This document shows, piece after piece, positions 1 through 7,634 of a DNA stretch of 64,000 nucleotides. Source of the DNA: Clostridia bacterium (GTDB taxonomy: Bacteria > Bacillota > Clostridia > Oscillospirales > Acutalibacteraceae); contig JAFQOT010000014.1 of assembly GCA_017403065.1 (NCBI GenBank), positions 62,001 through 126,000 of the forward strand, read 5' to 3'. The notes beneath the pieces are model-generated. The model did no database searches and was not told where the DNA came from. It saw nothing but the letters and a program-made list of their open reading frames with translations. Position 1 is the stretch's first letter. Each line of letters starts with the position of its first letter. Made by a program: the position numbers and the translations under genes.

Positions 1-1159
1 CAGCAAACATTTCGGTTTCGTGGCTTGCAGTTCCGTTTCCGATAGCAAAAACCTCTACGTTATGCTTTTTAACCAAATTTTTGATTATAGCCTTTGCTTC
101 ATCCACCTTTGATTTGGGTGGAACGGGATAAATTACCCCTGTGTCCAAAACCTTGCCTGTTGCGTCAACAACAGCTACCTTACAGCCTGTTCTGTAGCCG
201 GGGTCTAAGCCTAAGGTTACCTTATCTTTTAAAGGGGGCTGCATAATTAACTGCTTAAGATTTGTTGAAAACACCTTTATGGCAGAATTGCTTGCCCTTT
301 GGGTCAATTCGGCGCGGATTTCTCTCTCAATAGAGGGGAATATCAAGCGGGAGTAGGCATCTTCGGCGGCGAGCCTGACCGTTTGGGTTGCCGCAGAGCC
401 TTCTTTTATATGATTTTTTGCTATGATAAACATAGCTTTATTTTCATCAAAAGCTATAGAAACCTTTAAAATTTCTTCTTTTTCGCCGCGGTTTATGGCT
501 AAAATTCTATGGTCGGGTATTTTCGCTACAGCTTCGCTGTAATCGGCATACATTTCGTAAACCCCTAAGTCTTCGGCGGCGGCTTTGACGGTTAAAATAC
601 CGTGGGCTGAGCAGACAAATCGCATACGCTTTCTGATATCAGGGTCGTCGGAAATTTTTTCGGCTATTATATCCATAGCTCCCTGTAAAGCGTCTTCAGG
701 GGTATCTACACCCAGTTGCAAGTTTACATAATCCTCCGCCAGCTTGATTGGCTCCTTACAATCCTTTTCCTGACTGTAAATAATATCTGCCAAGGGCTGC
801 AAGCCCTTTTCTTTAGCGACAAAAGCGCGAGTTTTTCTCTTTTTCTTGTAGGGGCGGTATATATCATCAAGCTCGGTCAGGGTAGAGGCATTTTCAATAG
901 CAGATATAAGCTCGTCTGTTAAGGCGCCCTGCTCGTCTATGCTTTTCTTTATTTTCTGTCGGGTTTCCTCCATATTACGCAGGTAAGAAAGACGGTCATT
1001 CAGCTCTCTTAAAAGCTGGTCGTCTAATGCGCCTGTAGCTTCCTTGCGGTAGCGGGCTATAAAGGGTATAGTGTTCCCCTCGTCTATAAGCTTTACTGTG
1101 TTCTCTACCTGAAAGGGCTTTAGGGAAAATTCTTCTGTTAATGCCTTTATAATATCCAT
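1..1159 (-). CDS. tex: Tex (YhgF) RNA-binding transcriptional accessory protein, C-terminus cut by window edge
   Basis: The reverse strand reads open for 386 codons from an ATG at 1159 to the first base, starting MDIIKALTEEFSLKPFQVE. The Tex N-terminal helical region is present (IPFIARYRKEATGALDDQ, DIYRPYKKKRKTRA), followed by the YqgF/RNase H-like fold with GLDPGYRTGCKVAVVD. The helix-hairpin-helix and S1 RNA-binding domains expected after it lie outside the window, since whole proteins are about 710-780 residues. Tex proteins bind nucleic acid and influence transcription and RNA turnover; the precise role is not settled. GGAGG sits 10 bases before the ATG and a good promoter lies at 1188-1216. 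It is divergent from sufC. Confidence 0.93.
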   Translation of the reverse strand, partial: MDIIKALTEEFSLKPFQVENTVKLIDEGNTIPFIARYRKEATGALDDQLLRELNDRLSYLRNMEETRQKIKKSIDEQGALTDELISAIENASTLTELDDIYRPYKKKRKTRAFVAKEKGLQPLADIIYSQEKDCKEPIKLAEDYVNLQLGVDTPEDALQGAMDIIAEKISDDPDIRKRMRFVCSAHGILTVKAAAEDLGVYEMYADYSEAVAKIPDHRILAINRGEKEEILKVSIAFDENKAMFIIAKNHIKEGSAATQTVRLAAEDAYSRLIFPSIEREIRAELTQRASNSAIKVFSTNLKQLIMQPPLKDKVTLGLDPGYRTGCKVAVVDATGKVLDTGVIYPVPPKSKVDEAKAIIKNLVKKHNVEVFAIGNGTASHETEMFA

Positions 1160-1187
1160 AAAATGCCTCCTTCAAAAAATTTAGTTA

Positions 1188-1216
1188 ATTATATCATAAT
1201 TTTGTCCATTTAGCAA
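1188..1216 (-). promoter_or_regulatory. Sigma-A-type promoter for tex
   Basis: On the minus strand a TTGCTA -35 box and a perfect TATAAT -10 box are separated by 17 bases, about 30 bases upstream of the tex start codon. Confidence 0.6.
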
Positions 1217-1224
1217 TTTAATTG

Positions 1225-1253
1225 TTGATTTTTTGGGCTTCAGAGGGTATCAT
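1225..1253 (+). promoter_or_regulatory. Possible promoter for sufCB
   Basis: TTGATT and TATCAT are separated by 17 bases, 38 bases before the sufC start. The hexamers are imperfect, so this is a candidate only. I saw no convincing Rrf2/IscR-type operator. Confidence 0.4.
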
Positions 1254-1291
1254 AAGATAAGAGGAATTTTTAACAATTTCGGAGGAAATAA

Positions 1292-2023
1292 ATGCTAAGA
1301 CTTGAAAATATTTGTTTCAGCGCCGAGGGTGAAAACGGCGTTAAGGATATTTTAAAAAATATTAGTTTAGAATTAGATAACGGCTTTGCTGTAATCACTG
1401 GCCCTAACGGGAGCGGAAAGTCAACTCTGGCTAAAATAATTGCAGGAATTATAAAACCTACTTCGGGTAAGATTTATCTTGACGGTGAGGATATTACCGA
1501 TCTTTCTGTTACAGAAAGGGCTCAAAAGGGTGTAAGCTTTGCATTTCAGCAGCCTGTAAGGTTTAAGGGTATTACAGTTCACGATTTAATAAGCTTGGCT
1601 TCAGGTAAAGAGATTACTGTTGCGCAGGCTTGCGACTACTTATCACAGGTGGGACTTTGCGCAAGAGATTATGTAAACCGCGAAATCAACGCCTCTCTTT
1701 CAGGCGGCGAGCTTAAGAGGATAGAAATTGCCACTGTGCTGGCGCGTTCTACAAAAGTTTCGGTTTTTGACGAGCCCGAGGCAGGAATTGACCTATGGAG
1801 CTTTAATAATCTGATAAAGGTTTTCGAAAAAATGCACCAGACCTTAGGCGGATTGATACTCATAATTTCTCATCAGGAGCGTATTCTTAATATAGCAGAT
1901 AAGGTTATTGTAGTGTCTGAGGGCTCGGTTAAGAATATTGGTAAAAAGGATGAGATTTTACCTGACCTTTTAGGTACGGCAAGCCTGGGCTGCAAGGTTT
2001 TGACCGACAGTCTGGAGGGATAG
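1292..2023 (+). CDS. sufC: SufC, iron-sulfur cluster assembly ATPase
   Basis: This 243-residue ABC-type ATPase powers Fe-S cluster assembly on a SufB-type scaffold in the cytosol. Walker A (GPNGSGKST) is at residues 37-45, the ABC signature LSGGE at 136-140, Walker B (VSVFDEPEAGID) from 156, and the switch histidine near 193. There is no transmembrane partner; the next gene, 3 bases downstream, is a SufB/SufD-family protein. GGAGG precedes the ATG. No sufS, sufU or sufE lies nearby, so this matches the two-gene SUF-like minimal arrangement known from anaerobes rather than the full SUF operon. It is clearly of the SufC subfamily because of this partner and the QQPVRFKG segment typical of SufC. 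Confidence 0.94.
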   Translation: MLRLENICFSAEGENGVKDILKNISLELDNGFAVITGPNGSGKSTLAKIIAGIIKPTSGKIYLDGEDITDLSVTERAQKGVSFAFQQPVRFKGITVHDLISLASGKEITVAQACDYLSQVGLCARDYVNREINASLSGGELKRIEIATVLARSTKVSVFDEPEAGIDLWSFNNLIKVFEKMHQTLGGLILIISHQERILNIADKVIVVSEGSVKNIGKKDEILPDLLGTASLGCKVLTDSLEG

Positions 2024-2026
2024 ATT

Positions 2027-2944
2027 ATGGATAATAAAGAGCTTGAGCTTTTAAAAATTATAGCCGATATGGAGGGCACGCCGTCGGGCGCGTACAATAT
2101 TCGGGCTAACGGCAAGGCATTCGACCGCAAGGTTACTGAAAATGTTGACATAAAAAGCAAGACCGACAAGGCTGGAATTGATATTATAATAAAGGCAGGA
2201 ACAAAGGGCGAAAAGGTCCATATTCCTGTAATTATCAGTGAGTCGGGTCACGAGGAAATGGTTTATAACGATTTTTACATCGGCGACGGCGCAGATGTTG
2301 AGATTGTGGCTGGCTGCGGTATTCACAACTGCGGCAGCGGAAATTCACGTCACGACGGTATACACACCTTTTACGTAGGCAAAAACGCCCGTGTTTTATA
2401 CACCGAAAAGCACTATGGCGACGGTGACGGTACAGGTGGCAAGGTGATGAACCCCGCTACTGTTATTCACGTGGCAGAGGGTGGATATATGGAGATGGAA
2501 ACCACCCAGATAAAAGGAATTGACTCTACAATACGTAATTCTACGGCTGTTCTTGGCGATAATGCCACCTTGATTATAAAGGAAAAAATTATGACCCATA
2601 AAGACCAGTTGGCGAAAACAAACTTTGTTGTAGATATGAACGGTAACGGCTGCAGTGCAAACTTGATTTCCCGTTCGGTTGCAAAGGGCAATTCAAAACA
2701 GGTTTTTGTTTCTAAAATCAACGGAAACAACAAATGTACGGGACATAGTGAATGTGATGCTATTATTATGGATAATGCTCAGGTTTCGGCTATACCCGAG
2801 GTTACAGCAAATCATATTGATGCATCTCTTATTCACGAGGCGGCTATCGGAAAGATTGCAGGCGAGCAGTTAATAAAGCTTATGACCTTAGGTCTTACCG
2901 AGGAGCAGGCTGAGGAGCAGATAGTAAACGGCTTTTTAAAATAG
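2027..2944 (+). CDS. sufB: SufB/SufD-family scaffold protein (minimal SufCB type)
   Basis: This 305-residue protein carries the SufBD beta-helical core and C-terminal segment and is much shorter than full SufB (about 470-495 residues), lacking its N-terminal region. The C-terminal block keeps residues equivalent to those needed for cluster assembly in E. coli SufB: Cys243 in HSECDAII and His270-Glu271 in IHEAAIGKI. A further motif, GCGIHNCGSGNSRHDGIH, contains cysteines and histidines that could bind metal. The GGAGG for this gene overlaps the sufC stop region, so the two are translationally close. It should form the scaffold of a SufB2C2-like complex that assembles Fe-S clusters. SufD alone is less likely because the Cys/Glu pair is retained. 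Confidence 0.9.
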   Translation: MDNKELELLKIIADMEGTPSGAYNIRANGKAFDRKVTENVDIKSKTDKAGIDIIIKAGTKGEKVHIPVIISESGHEEMVYNDFYIGDGADVEIVAGCGIHNCGSGNSRHDGIHTFYVGKNARVLYTEKHYGDGDGTGGKVMNPATVIHVAEGGYMEMETTQIKGIDSTIRNSTAVLGDNATLIIKEKIMTHKDQLAKTNFVVDMNGNGCSANLISRSVAKGNSKQVFVSKINGNNKCTGHSECDAIIMDNAQVSAIPEVTANHIDASLIHEAAIGKIAGEQLIKLMTLGLTEEQAEEQIVNGFLK

Positions 2945-2998
2945 AACAGAGTGAATAAATTATAAATAATATAAAATAATATTTATGAGGTGAATAAA

Positions 2999-3532
2999 AT
3001 GGAATTAAAAGGCAGTAAAACAGAGAAAAATTTGCGCGCGGCTTTTTCAGGCGAAAGTGAAGCAAGAAATAAATACACTTATTTTGCTTCTGTGGCAAAG
3101 AAAGAGGGCTACGAGCAAATTGCAGCAATTTTTCAAGACACAGCAAATAACGAAAAAGAACACGCAAAAATGTGGTTCAAAGAGCTTGGCGCTTTAGGAA
3201 CAACAGCAGAAAATCTTAAGGCTGCGGCAGAGGGTGAAAATTACGAATGGACCGATATGTACGCAACCTTTGCTAAGGAAGCTGACGAGGAAGGCTTTAC
3301 CGAGTTGGCAGAGAAATTCCGCCGTGTTGCCGCTATCGAAAAAACACATGAGGAAAGATATCTTAAGCTATTAAATAATGTAGAGATGCAAAAGGTATTT
3401 GAAAAATGTGATGAGGTTATGTGGGAGTGCAGAAACTGCGGTCATTTAGTAATCGGCAAAAAGGCGCCTGTTGTTTGTCCTGTTTGCGCACATCCGCAAA
3501 GCTATTTTGAGCTTAGAAAAGAAAATTATTAA
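2999..3532 (+). CDS. rbr: Rubrerythrin
   Basis: A 177-residue non-haem iron protein that reduces hydrogen peroxide in anaerobes. The N-terminal ferritin-like four-helix domain shows the diiron ligand motifs ([29 protein letters not shown]). The C-terminal rubredoxin domain has two CxxC pairs, Cys144/Cys147 and Cys160/Cys163. I chose ATG 2999 over an in-frame GTG nine bases upstream because AGGTG is correctly spaced for the ATG. It follows sufB by 54 bases with no clear terminator between, so it may be co-transcribed. That would group Fe-S assembly with peroxide defence, which is an inference from context. Confidence 0.96.
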   Translation: MELKGSKTEKNLRAAFSGESEARNKYTYFASVAKKEGYEQIAAIFQDTANNEKEHAKMWFKELGALGTTAENLKAAAEGENYEWTDMYATFAKEADEEGFTELAEKFRRVAAIEKTHEERYLKLLNNVEMQKVFEKCDEVMWECRNCGHLVIGKKAPVVCPVCAHPQSYFELRKENY

Positions 3533-3554
3533 AATTCAAAAGCTTATTAAAAGT

Positions 3555-3795
3555 AAAACCATTGACTGCTTAGCGTGATACTCCAAGCGGAGTATCACGC
3601 TGATTTTAATCAGCATATCACTATACAGACAAAAAGAAAGAGAAGACTCACGAGTCTTCTCTTTTCTGCCTCTGTGGGTTTGGGCTACTGTTCAAGCGCA
3701 TTTGTACTTACAAATGCAATGCCGGCTTTTAACAGAAACAGGTATGATTACAAATTCTCCCATAAGAACAACACCTATTAAAAGTCAATGGTTTT
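3555..3795. repeat. Nested-hairpin non-coding element with 13-bp terminal inverted repeats
   Basis: Perfect inverted repeats AAAACCATTGACT (3555-3567) and AGTCAATGGTTTT (3783-3795) enclose a series of hairpins: a perfect 13-bp stem at 3572-3584/3589-3601 with loop AAGC, a short stem at 3599-3614, a 12-bp stem at 3637-3648/3653-3664 with loop CACG, and a 9-bp stem at 3698-3706/3709-3717. The right end abuts the stop codon of the convergent GNAT-like gene. The whole could fold as a multi-branched RNA of about 241 nt, or be a miniature inverted-repeat transposable element. It also separates two convergent genes, so some hairpins may act as terminators. No gene is supported inside it. Confidence 0.65.
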
Positions 3796-4167
3796 TTATT
3801 TACAGCTAACACAGCTTTTAAAAAGCTTATCTGTATCAAGGGTTTTGTTTTCGGGGTCTTTTATAAAATTAAGTTTATAAAAAAGGTCTTCAGGCGCTTT
3901 TTTCGAATAAAAGGCGGTCATAATGCTTTTTTCTGTGGCTAAATGAAGGGTACTTCTCAAAATTCCGTCCGCAAGGGATAAATCCTTTTGTGGCTCTAAA
4001 TATAATATGTTGATTTTTTTTTCATCTAATTCATAAAGGCAGTAGCCTAAAATATTTTCGCCGTCACTGGCGGTCAGACAGCCCGAATTTTCAGAAATTT
4101 CAATGCCGTTTTTTTGGAAAAGCTTACGGATTTGAGTTTGGTCTTTTAAGGCAGACAGGGTAATCAT
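3796..4167 (-). CDS. GNAT-like acetyltransferase-fold protein of unknown substrate
   Basis: A 123-residue protein, last in the scpAB-dacF operon, whose ATG directly follows the rluB stop. The pattern (MITLSALKDQTQIRKLF, then ILGYCLYELDEKKINILYLEP, then ADGILRSTLHLA, then a C-terminal FYKLNF strand) resembles a GNAT fold, but the usual R/QxxGxG/A acetyl-CoA loop is not clearly present. It may be catalytically degenerate. It ends CVSCK, a CxxC pair that could bind metal. No specific function can be assigned. Its stop codon touches the inverted-repeat element at 3555-3795. Confidence 0.65.
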   Translation of the reverse strand: MITLSALKDQTQIRKLFQKNGIEISENSGCLTASDGENILGYCLYELDEKKINILYLEPQKDLSLADGILRSTLHLATEKSIMTAFYSKKAPEDLFYKLNFIKDPENKTLDTDKLFKSCVSCK

Positions 4168-4908
4168 TTAAATATCTTTCTCCTTTTTATTAACGTTGGT
4201 CAGGTGGCGCATTTCCTTTTCGTTCAGATTGCGCCAGCTTCCTTGCGGCAGCATACCAAGCTTAACGCCTGCGATTTCGGTACGCTTTAGGCGTATAACC
4301 TGAAGCCCTACCTCGTCACACATTCGTCGTATCTGACGGTTTCTGCCCTCTTGAATTATGAAAATAAGCACCGTTCTGTCAGGCTTTCTTTCGGCAACAA
4401 AAACTTCACAAGGCAAGGTTTTACGGCCGTCGAGCAAAATACCGTCCTGCAGTTTGATTAGCTTTTCGTCGCTTACCTCACCCTTAACAGTTACTCGGTA
4501 TGTTTTGTTTACGTGGGCCGAAGGGTGTGTCAGGTTGTTGGCAAATTCACCGTCATTTGTCATTATTAAAAGACCCTCGGAATCCTTATCAAGCCTGCCT
4601 ACAGGAAAAAGCTTAACGCCTACGTCTTTTACAAGGTCGTTTACACATTTTCGGTCTAACTCATCCTTCATAGTGGTGACAAAGCCTCTGGGCTTATGAA
4701 GCATTATGTAAACCTTTTGCGTTTGGGCAATTACGTTTTTACCGCTAACGGTAACCTTGTCGCGCTTAGGGTCAACCTTAGTGCCTATGGTGGCAATTCT
4801 GCCATTTACTCTTACCTTTCCGTCCATAATAAGCTCTTCGGCTTTACGTCTTGAGGCTATTCCGCTTTGTGAAAGGTGTTTTTGCAGTCTTATTTTATTA
4901 TCCTTCAT
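4168..4908 (-). CDS. rluB: Pseudouridine synthase, RsuA/RluB family
   Basis: A 246-residue enzyme that isomerises uridine to pseudouridine in rRNA, probably of the large subunit. An N-terminal S4 RNA-binding domain (IRLQKHLSQSGIASRRKAEE, residues 6-25 and onward) precedes the catalytic domain, whose GRLDKDSEGLL motif contains catalytic Asp107. RNRQIRRM follows near the C-terminus. Length and domain order fit RluB of Firmicutes, which commonly sits close to scpAB and dacF. The ATG is directly adjacent to the dacF stop. RluB and RsuA cannot be separated firmly by reading alone. Confidence 0.92.
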   Translation of the reverse strand: MKDNKIRLQKHLSQSGIASRRKAEELIMDGKVRVNGRIATIGTKVDPKRDKVTVSGKNVIAQTQKVYIMLHKPRGFVTTMKDELDRKCVNDLVKDVGVKLFPVGRLDKDSEGLLIMTNDGEFANNLTHPSAHVNKTYRVTVKGEVSDEKLIKLQDGILLDGRKTLPCEVFVAERKPDRTVLIFIIQEGRNRQIRRMCDEVGLQVIRLKRTEIAGVKLGMLPQGSWRNLNEKEMRHLTNVNKKEKDI

Positions 4909-6033
4909 TTATTTCTCCCAGATAGATAAAAATATATATTTTAAATTTTCTTCTAAAATATCAATGTTTGTTTTTTCAATTTTCCGTTTTGCTATGTCTT
5001 CAGGGGAAAGTATATCCACTGTTTTAATTATTTCTCCGTTTTTTAAATAATGCACATAGCCTATTTTTTGCCCTTTTCTTACAGGGGCTGGTAATTTTTT
5101 AGGCAATTTAACCTTACAGGAAATATCCTCATTTATGCCCAAACCTAATGTAATAGGTTTGATTTCTAATAAAATTTCCTCTTTAACTCCCTTTAAAACT
5201 TTAACGGTATAATTAGAGGTCTGAGGGGATACATTGGTTGGCGTTAACTGATTAAGCCCGTATTCCAGCAAACAGGCGTGGTCTGCCCAGTCGTTAGGGT
5301 CGCGCAAGGTTACGGCAATTACATATTTTCCGTCACGCTTGGCGGCAGAAACCAGACATCTGCCCGATTTTTTGGTAAACCCTGTTTTTACCCCTACCGC
5401 GCCGTTAAAGCTTTGCAAAAGCTTGTTGTGATTAGTTAAGGAACGTCTGTAGGGCGGATTACCATAGTTAAGCACCGCCGACTGACTGCTTGCCGCTTTG
5501 TAAAAGCTTTCGTTTTGCATAGCGTATCTTGCAAGAATTGCAAGGTCGCGGGCGGTGGTGTAGTGATTATCCCCGTCAAGTCCCGATGGGGTTTGAAAAC
5601 TTGTATCCTTAAGCCCTAATTGACTTGCCTTTTGGTTCATCATTTTAACAAATCCGTCTACACTGCCGCCAATACTAATAGCGGTAGTGTTTGCTGCATC
5701 GTTGCCCGAGGCTAAAAGCATACCGTAAAGTAAATCGTGAAAGGTCACCCTGTCGCCAGGCAAAAGCCCCATTGAAGAGCCTTCAACTCGTACCATTTCA
5801 TCGGTTACGGTTATTTCCTTTTCTAAATCGGCATTTTCACACAAAAGCAGAGCAGTCATAATTTTAGTGGTGCTTGCCATGGGTAGCTTTTCGTAGGCGT
5901 TTTGCTCATAAATCACGCTGCCTGTATCGCCGTTTATTAAAATTGCTCCTGTGGCAGAGGTGCCTATAGCCGAAGCTTTAACAGGATTTGTTAAAAAAAT
6001 TAAAACCATAAAGACAAAAAATAACCGTTTCAA
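4909..6033 (-). CDS. dacF: D-alanyl-D-alanine carboxypeptidase, DacF/PBP5-like
   Basis: A 374-residue serine carboxypeptidase that removes the terminal D-alanine of peptidoglycan stem peptides outside the membrane. A signal peptide covers about residues 1-22. Catalytic motifs are STTK at 54-57, SGN at 109-111 and KTG at 216-218. A C-terminal beta-rich domain follows from about 270. The start is TTG at 6033, because a strong GAGGTGG lies 4 bases upstream and the next ATG would cut into the signal peptide. The Shine-Dalgarno lies in a hairpin (6038-6066). Position next to gerW and scpAB matches the DacF group linked to spore cortex modification, but a vegetative role is not excluded. Confidence 0.92.
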   Translation of the reverse strand: MKRLFFVFMVLIFLTNPVKASAIGTSATGAILINGDTGSVIYEQNAYEKLPMASTTKIMTALLLCENADLEKEITVTDEMVRVEGSSMGLLPGDRVTFHDLLYGMLLASGNDAANTTAISIGGSVDGFVKMMNQKASQLGLKDTSFQTPSGLDGDNHYTTARDLAILARYAMQNESFYKAASSQSAVLNYGNPPYRRSLTNHNKLLQSFNGAVGVKTGFTKKSGRCLVSAAKRDGKYVIAVTLRDPNDWADHACLLEYGLNQLTPTNVSPQTSNYTVKVLKGVKEEILLEIKPITLGLGINEDISCKVKLPKKLPAPVRKGQKIGYVHYLKNGEIIKTVDILSPEDIAKRKIEKTNIDILEENLKYIFLSIWEK

Positions 6034-6037
6034 AAAA

Positions 6038-6066
6038 CCACCTCAGTATATAGTTTATTGAGGTGG
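6038..6066 (-). promoter_or_regulatory. Hairpin covering the dacF ribosome binding site
   Basis: In the minus-strand transcript CCACCTCA pairs perfectly with TGAGGTGG. The second arm is the dacF Shine-Dalgarno and is followed by six U residues that run into the TTG start codon. The structure could hide the ribosome binding site, act as an intrinsic terminator, or both. Confidence 0.6.
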
Positions 6067-6073
6067 CAGTTGT

Positions 6074-6448
6074 TTAATTACTTTCTTCTTTTTTAGTAAA
6101 TACTTCTTTTGCCTTGTCAATAATTTCAGGCGCCATAGTAATCGCCTTTTCCACAGTTGTAAGGTCGTTATATACAGGCATCATTTTAGCGTTGCCGTTT
6201 TGAATAGCTATAAAAGCTACGGGAGCTATTGTGACGCCAGCGCCACCGCCGCCGCCAAAAAGCTGATTTTGGGTCTTGCTTGGAAAATCACTTCCCCCTG
6301 TGGCAAGGCCGAAGGAAACGCGGGAAACAGGGATAAGGGTAAGGTCGCCCACCACAATAGGAGTTCCTGTTATAGTGTCGGCATCTACCATAGCCTTTAA
6401 TTTGTCCATTGTAGTGTCCATAATTCCTTTAATGCTGTTCTCACTCAT
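6074..6448 (-). CDS. gerW: GerW/YtfJ family sporulation protein
   Basis: A 124-residue soluble protein of the YtfJ family, which in Bacillus subtilis is a forespore product (GerW) needed for proper germination. The family hallmarks are visible: an N-terminal helix (IKGIMDTTMDKLKAM), a central VGDLTLIPVSRVSFG strand region, a glycine-rich GGGGGAG segment near residue 67, and VAFIAIQNGNAKMMPV. It follows the DUF2953 gene with a one-base overlap, the same gene pair (ytfI-ytfJ) found in Bacillus. The ATG has GAGGA ten bases upstream. The molecular function of this family is not known. Confidence 0.93.
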   Translation of the reverse strand: MSENSIKGIMDTTMDKLKAMVDADTITGTPIVVGDLTLIPVSRVSFGLATGGSDFPSKTQNQLFGGGGGAGVTIAPVAFIAIQNGNAKMMPVYNDLTTVEKAITMAPEIIDKAKEVFTKKEESN

Positions 6449-7062
6449 TATAATTCATTCCTCGCTACAAATTTTTTATATTCTTTAAAGATTTTAAAGG
6501 CGGCAATCAGTATAAAAAGCAACTGAAAATATGCTTTTAAAGAAAAACCGAAATCTGCCTTTTGAGAGCTAAAATCACTTTTAACATTTATCTGCTTTAA
6601 TCTGATGTTAGGGCAGGTATCCAAAAGCGCCAGCGTAGGATAAACTGCGCTGCAAACCGCGCCGTATTCTATAGCTGTTTTTGCCGCATCGTCACTGGCT
6701 ACTGTAATATCAAGGGTAAGTCTTTTAATTTTAATATGCCTCAAAAAATTTTTTATATGTGACAGACAGTCGTAAATAAAGGAAAAAATTTCTTTAACTG
6801 CCGATGAAAACCCTTTTTTTGCCTTAAGCTTTTGAAAAAGCTTTGAATCCTTATTTTTTTCTTCTTTTAAATCGGGCGTATCGGTATGTTTTTTTTGCTC
6901 GGTTTCGGCCTTTTTCTTAGGAAGCACAGAGTAAATATTTGCCCCGAAAATGTGGATTTTAAGCTCAAACTCGTCCTTAAATTTTACAGACACACCGAAG
7001 GGTAAAAGCAAAATTAACAAAATAAAGCCCGAAATAATTCCAAAAATCACCCAAAAGGTCAA
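6448..7062 (-). CDS. DUF2953 membrane-associated protein (YtfI-like)
   Basis: A 204-residue protein with an N-terminal hydrophobic helix (FGIISGFILLILLLPFGVSV), a charged lysine-rich middle part (about residues 55-80), then a conserved segment (KRLTLDITVASDDAAKTAIEYGAVCSAVYP, split over about 115-145) typical of DUF2953, and a C-terminal hydrophobic stretch. It matches the YtfI neighbour of gerW in Bacillus. The start is TTG at 7062, with GGAGG ten bases upstream, overlapping the scpB stop by 4 bases. Function is unknown; the pairing with gerW suggests a link to sporulation. Confidence 0.85.
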   Translation of the reverse strand: MTFWVIFGIISGFILLILLLPFGVSVKFKDEFELKIHIFGANIYSVLPKKKAETEQKKHTDTPDLKEEKNKDSKLFQKLKAKKGFSSAVKEIFSFIYDCLSHIKNFLRHIKIKRLTLDITVASDDAAKTAIEYGAVCSAVYPTLALLDTCPNIRLKQINVKSDFSSQKADFGFSLKAYFQLLFILIAAFKIFKEYKKFVARNEL

Positions 7063-7634
7063 GCCTCGTATTCCTCCTTGGCTACCAATTCAAGCTGCTC
7101 GGCTATGTCGGCATTATCCCCCTCGTTTTTGGGAAGGGGTGGCAAACCGTTTAAATCGTTTAGCTCAAAGCAACGCAAAAAATTCTTTGTCGTACCGTAC
7201 AAAAGGGGCTTGCCAGGAAGCTCAAGTCTGCCTCTTTCTTCAATAAGACCCTTTTCAATAAGGGTTGTAACAACACCTGAGCAGTCAACACCGCGCACCT
7301 GTTCAATAAAGGCTTTTGTAACAGGCTGGTTGTATGCCACAACCGCCAAAACCTCTAACGCGGCGGAGGAAAGAGGGGTTTTACGCTTTATATCGAAGGC
7401 TTTTTTAATGTAGGGCGCAAACTCGGTTTTGGTTGCAAGCTGATACATATTTTCAAGCCTTAAAATTTCTGTGGCGCTGTTATTTTTACTAAGCTTTTGG
7501 GAAAGCTCGTCCATAATTTCTATAACCTCGTCAGGCGAGATTTCAAAAATCTGGGCAAATCGCTCAATGCTCATAGGCTCGCCCGAAGCAAAAAGCACAG
7601 CCTCAAAGGCGGATAATAAATCTTTGTTTTTCAT
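7059..7634 (-). CDS. scpB: Segregation and condensation protein B
   Basis: A 191-residue winged-helix protein that with ScpA forms the non-SMC part of the bacterial condensin, which compacts and segregates the nucleoid. Conserved ScpB sequences are present: AFEAVLFASGEPMS near the start, the winged-helix segment TPLSSAALEVLAVVAYNQPV at about 89-108, and VDCSGVVTTLIEKGLIEERGR. Length is normal. It overlaps scpA by 4 bases and the DUF2953 gene by 4 bases, so it is firmly inside the operon. Confidence 0.96.
   Translation of the reverse strand: MKNKDLLSAFEAVLFASGEPMSIERFAQIFEISPDEVIEIMDELSQKLSKNNSATEILRLENMYQLATKTEFAPYIKKAFDIKRKTPLSSAALEVLAVVAYNQPVTKAFIEQVRGVDCSGVVTTLIEKGLIEERGRLELPGKPLLYGTTKNFLRCFELNDLNGLPPLPKNEGDNADIAEQLELVAKEEYEA

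Noticed and set aside
716..922. Plus-strand frame opposite tex
   Set aside because: Antisense to a strongly conserved coding region with no ribosome binding site.
3575..3781. 68-codon plus-strand frame inside the nested-hairpin element
   Set aside because: Almost all of it is hairpin arms, there is no ribosome binding site, and the start lies inside a stem.
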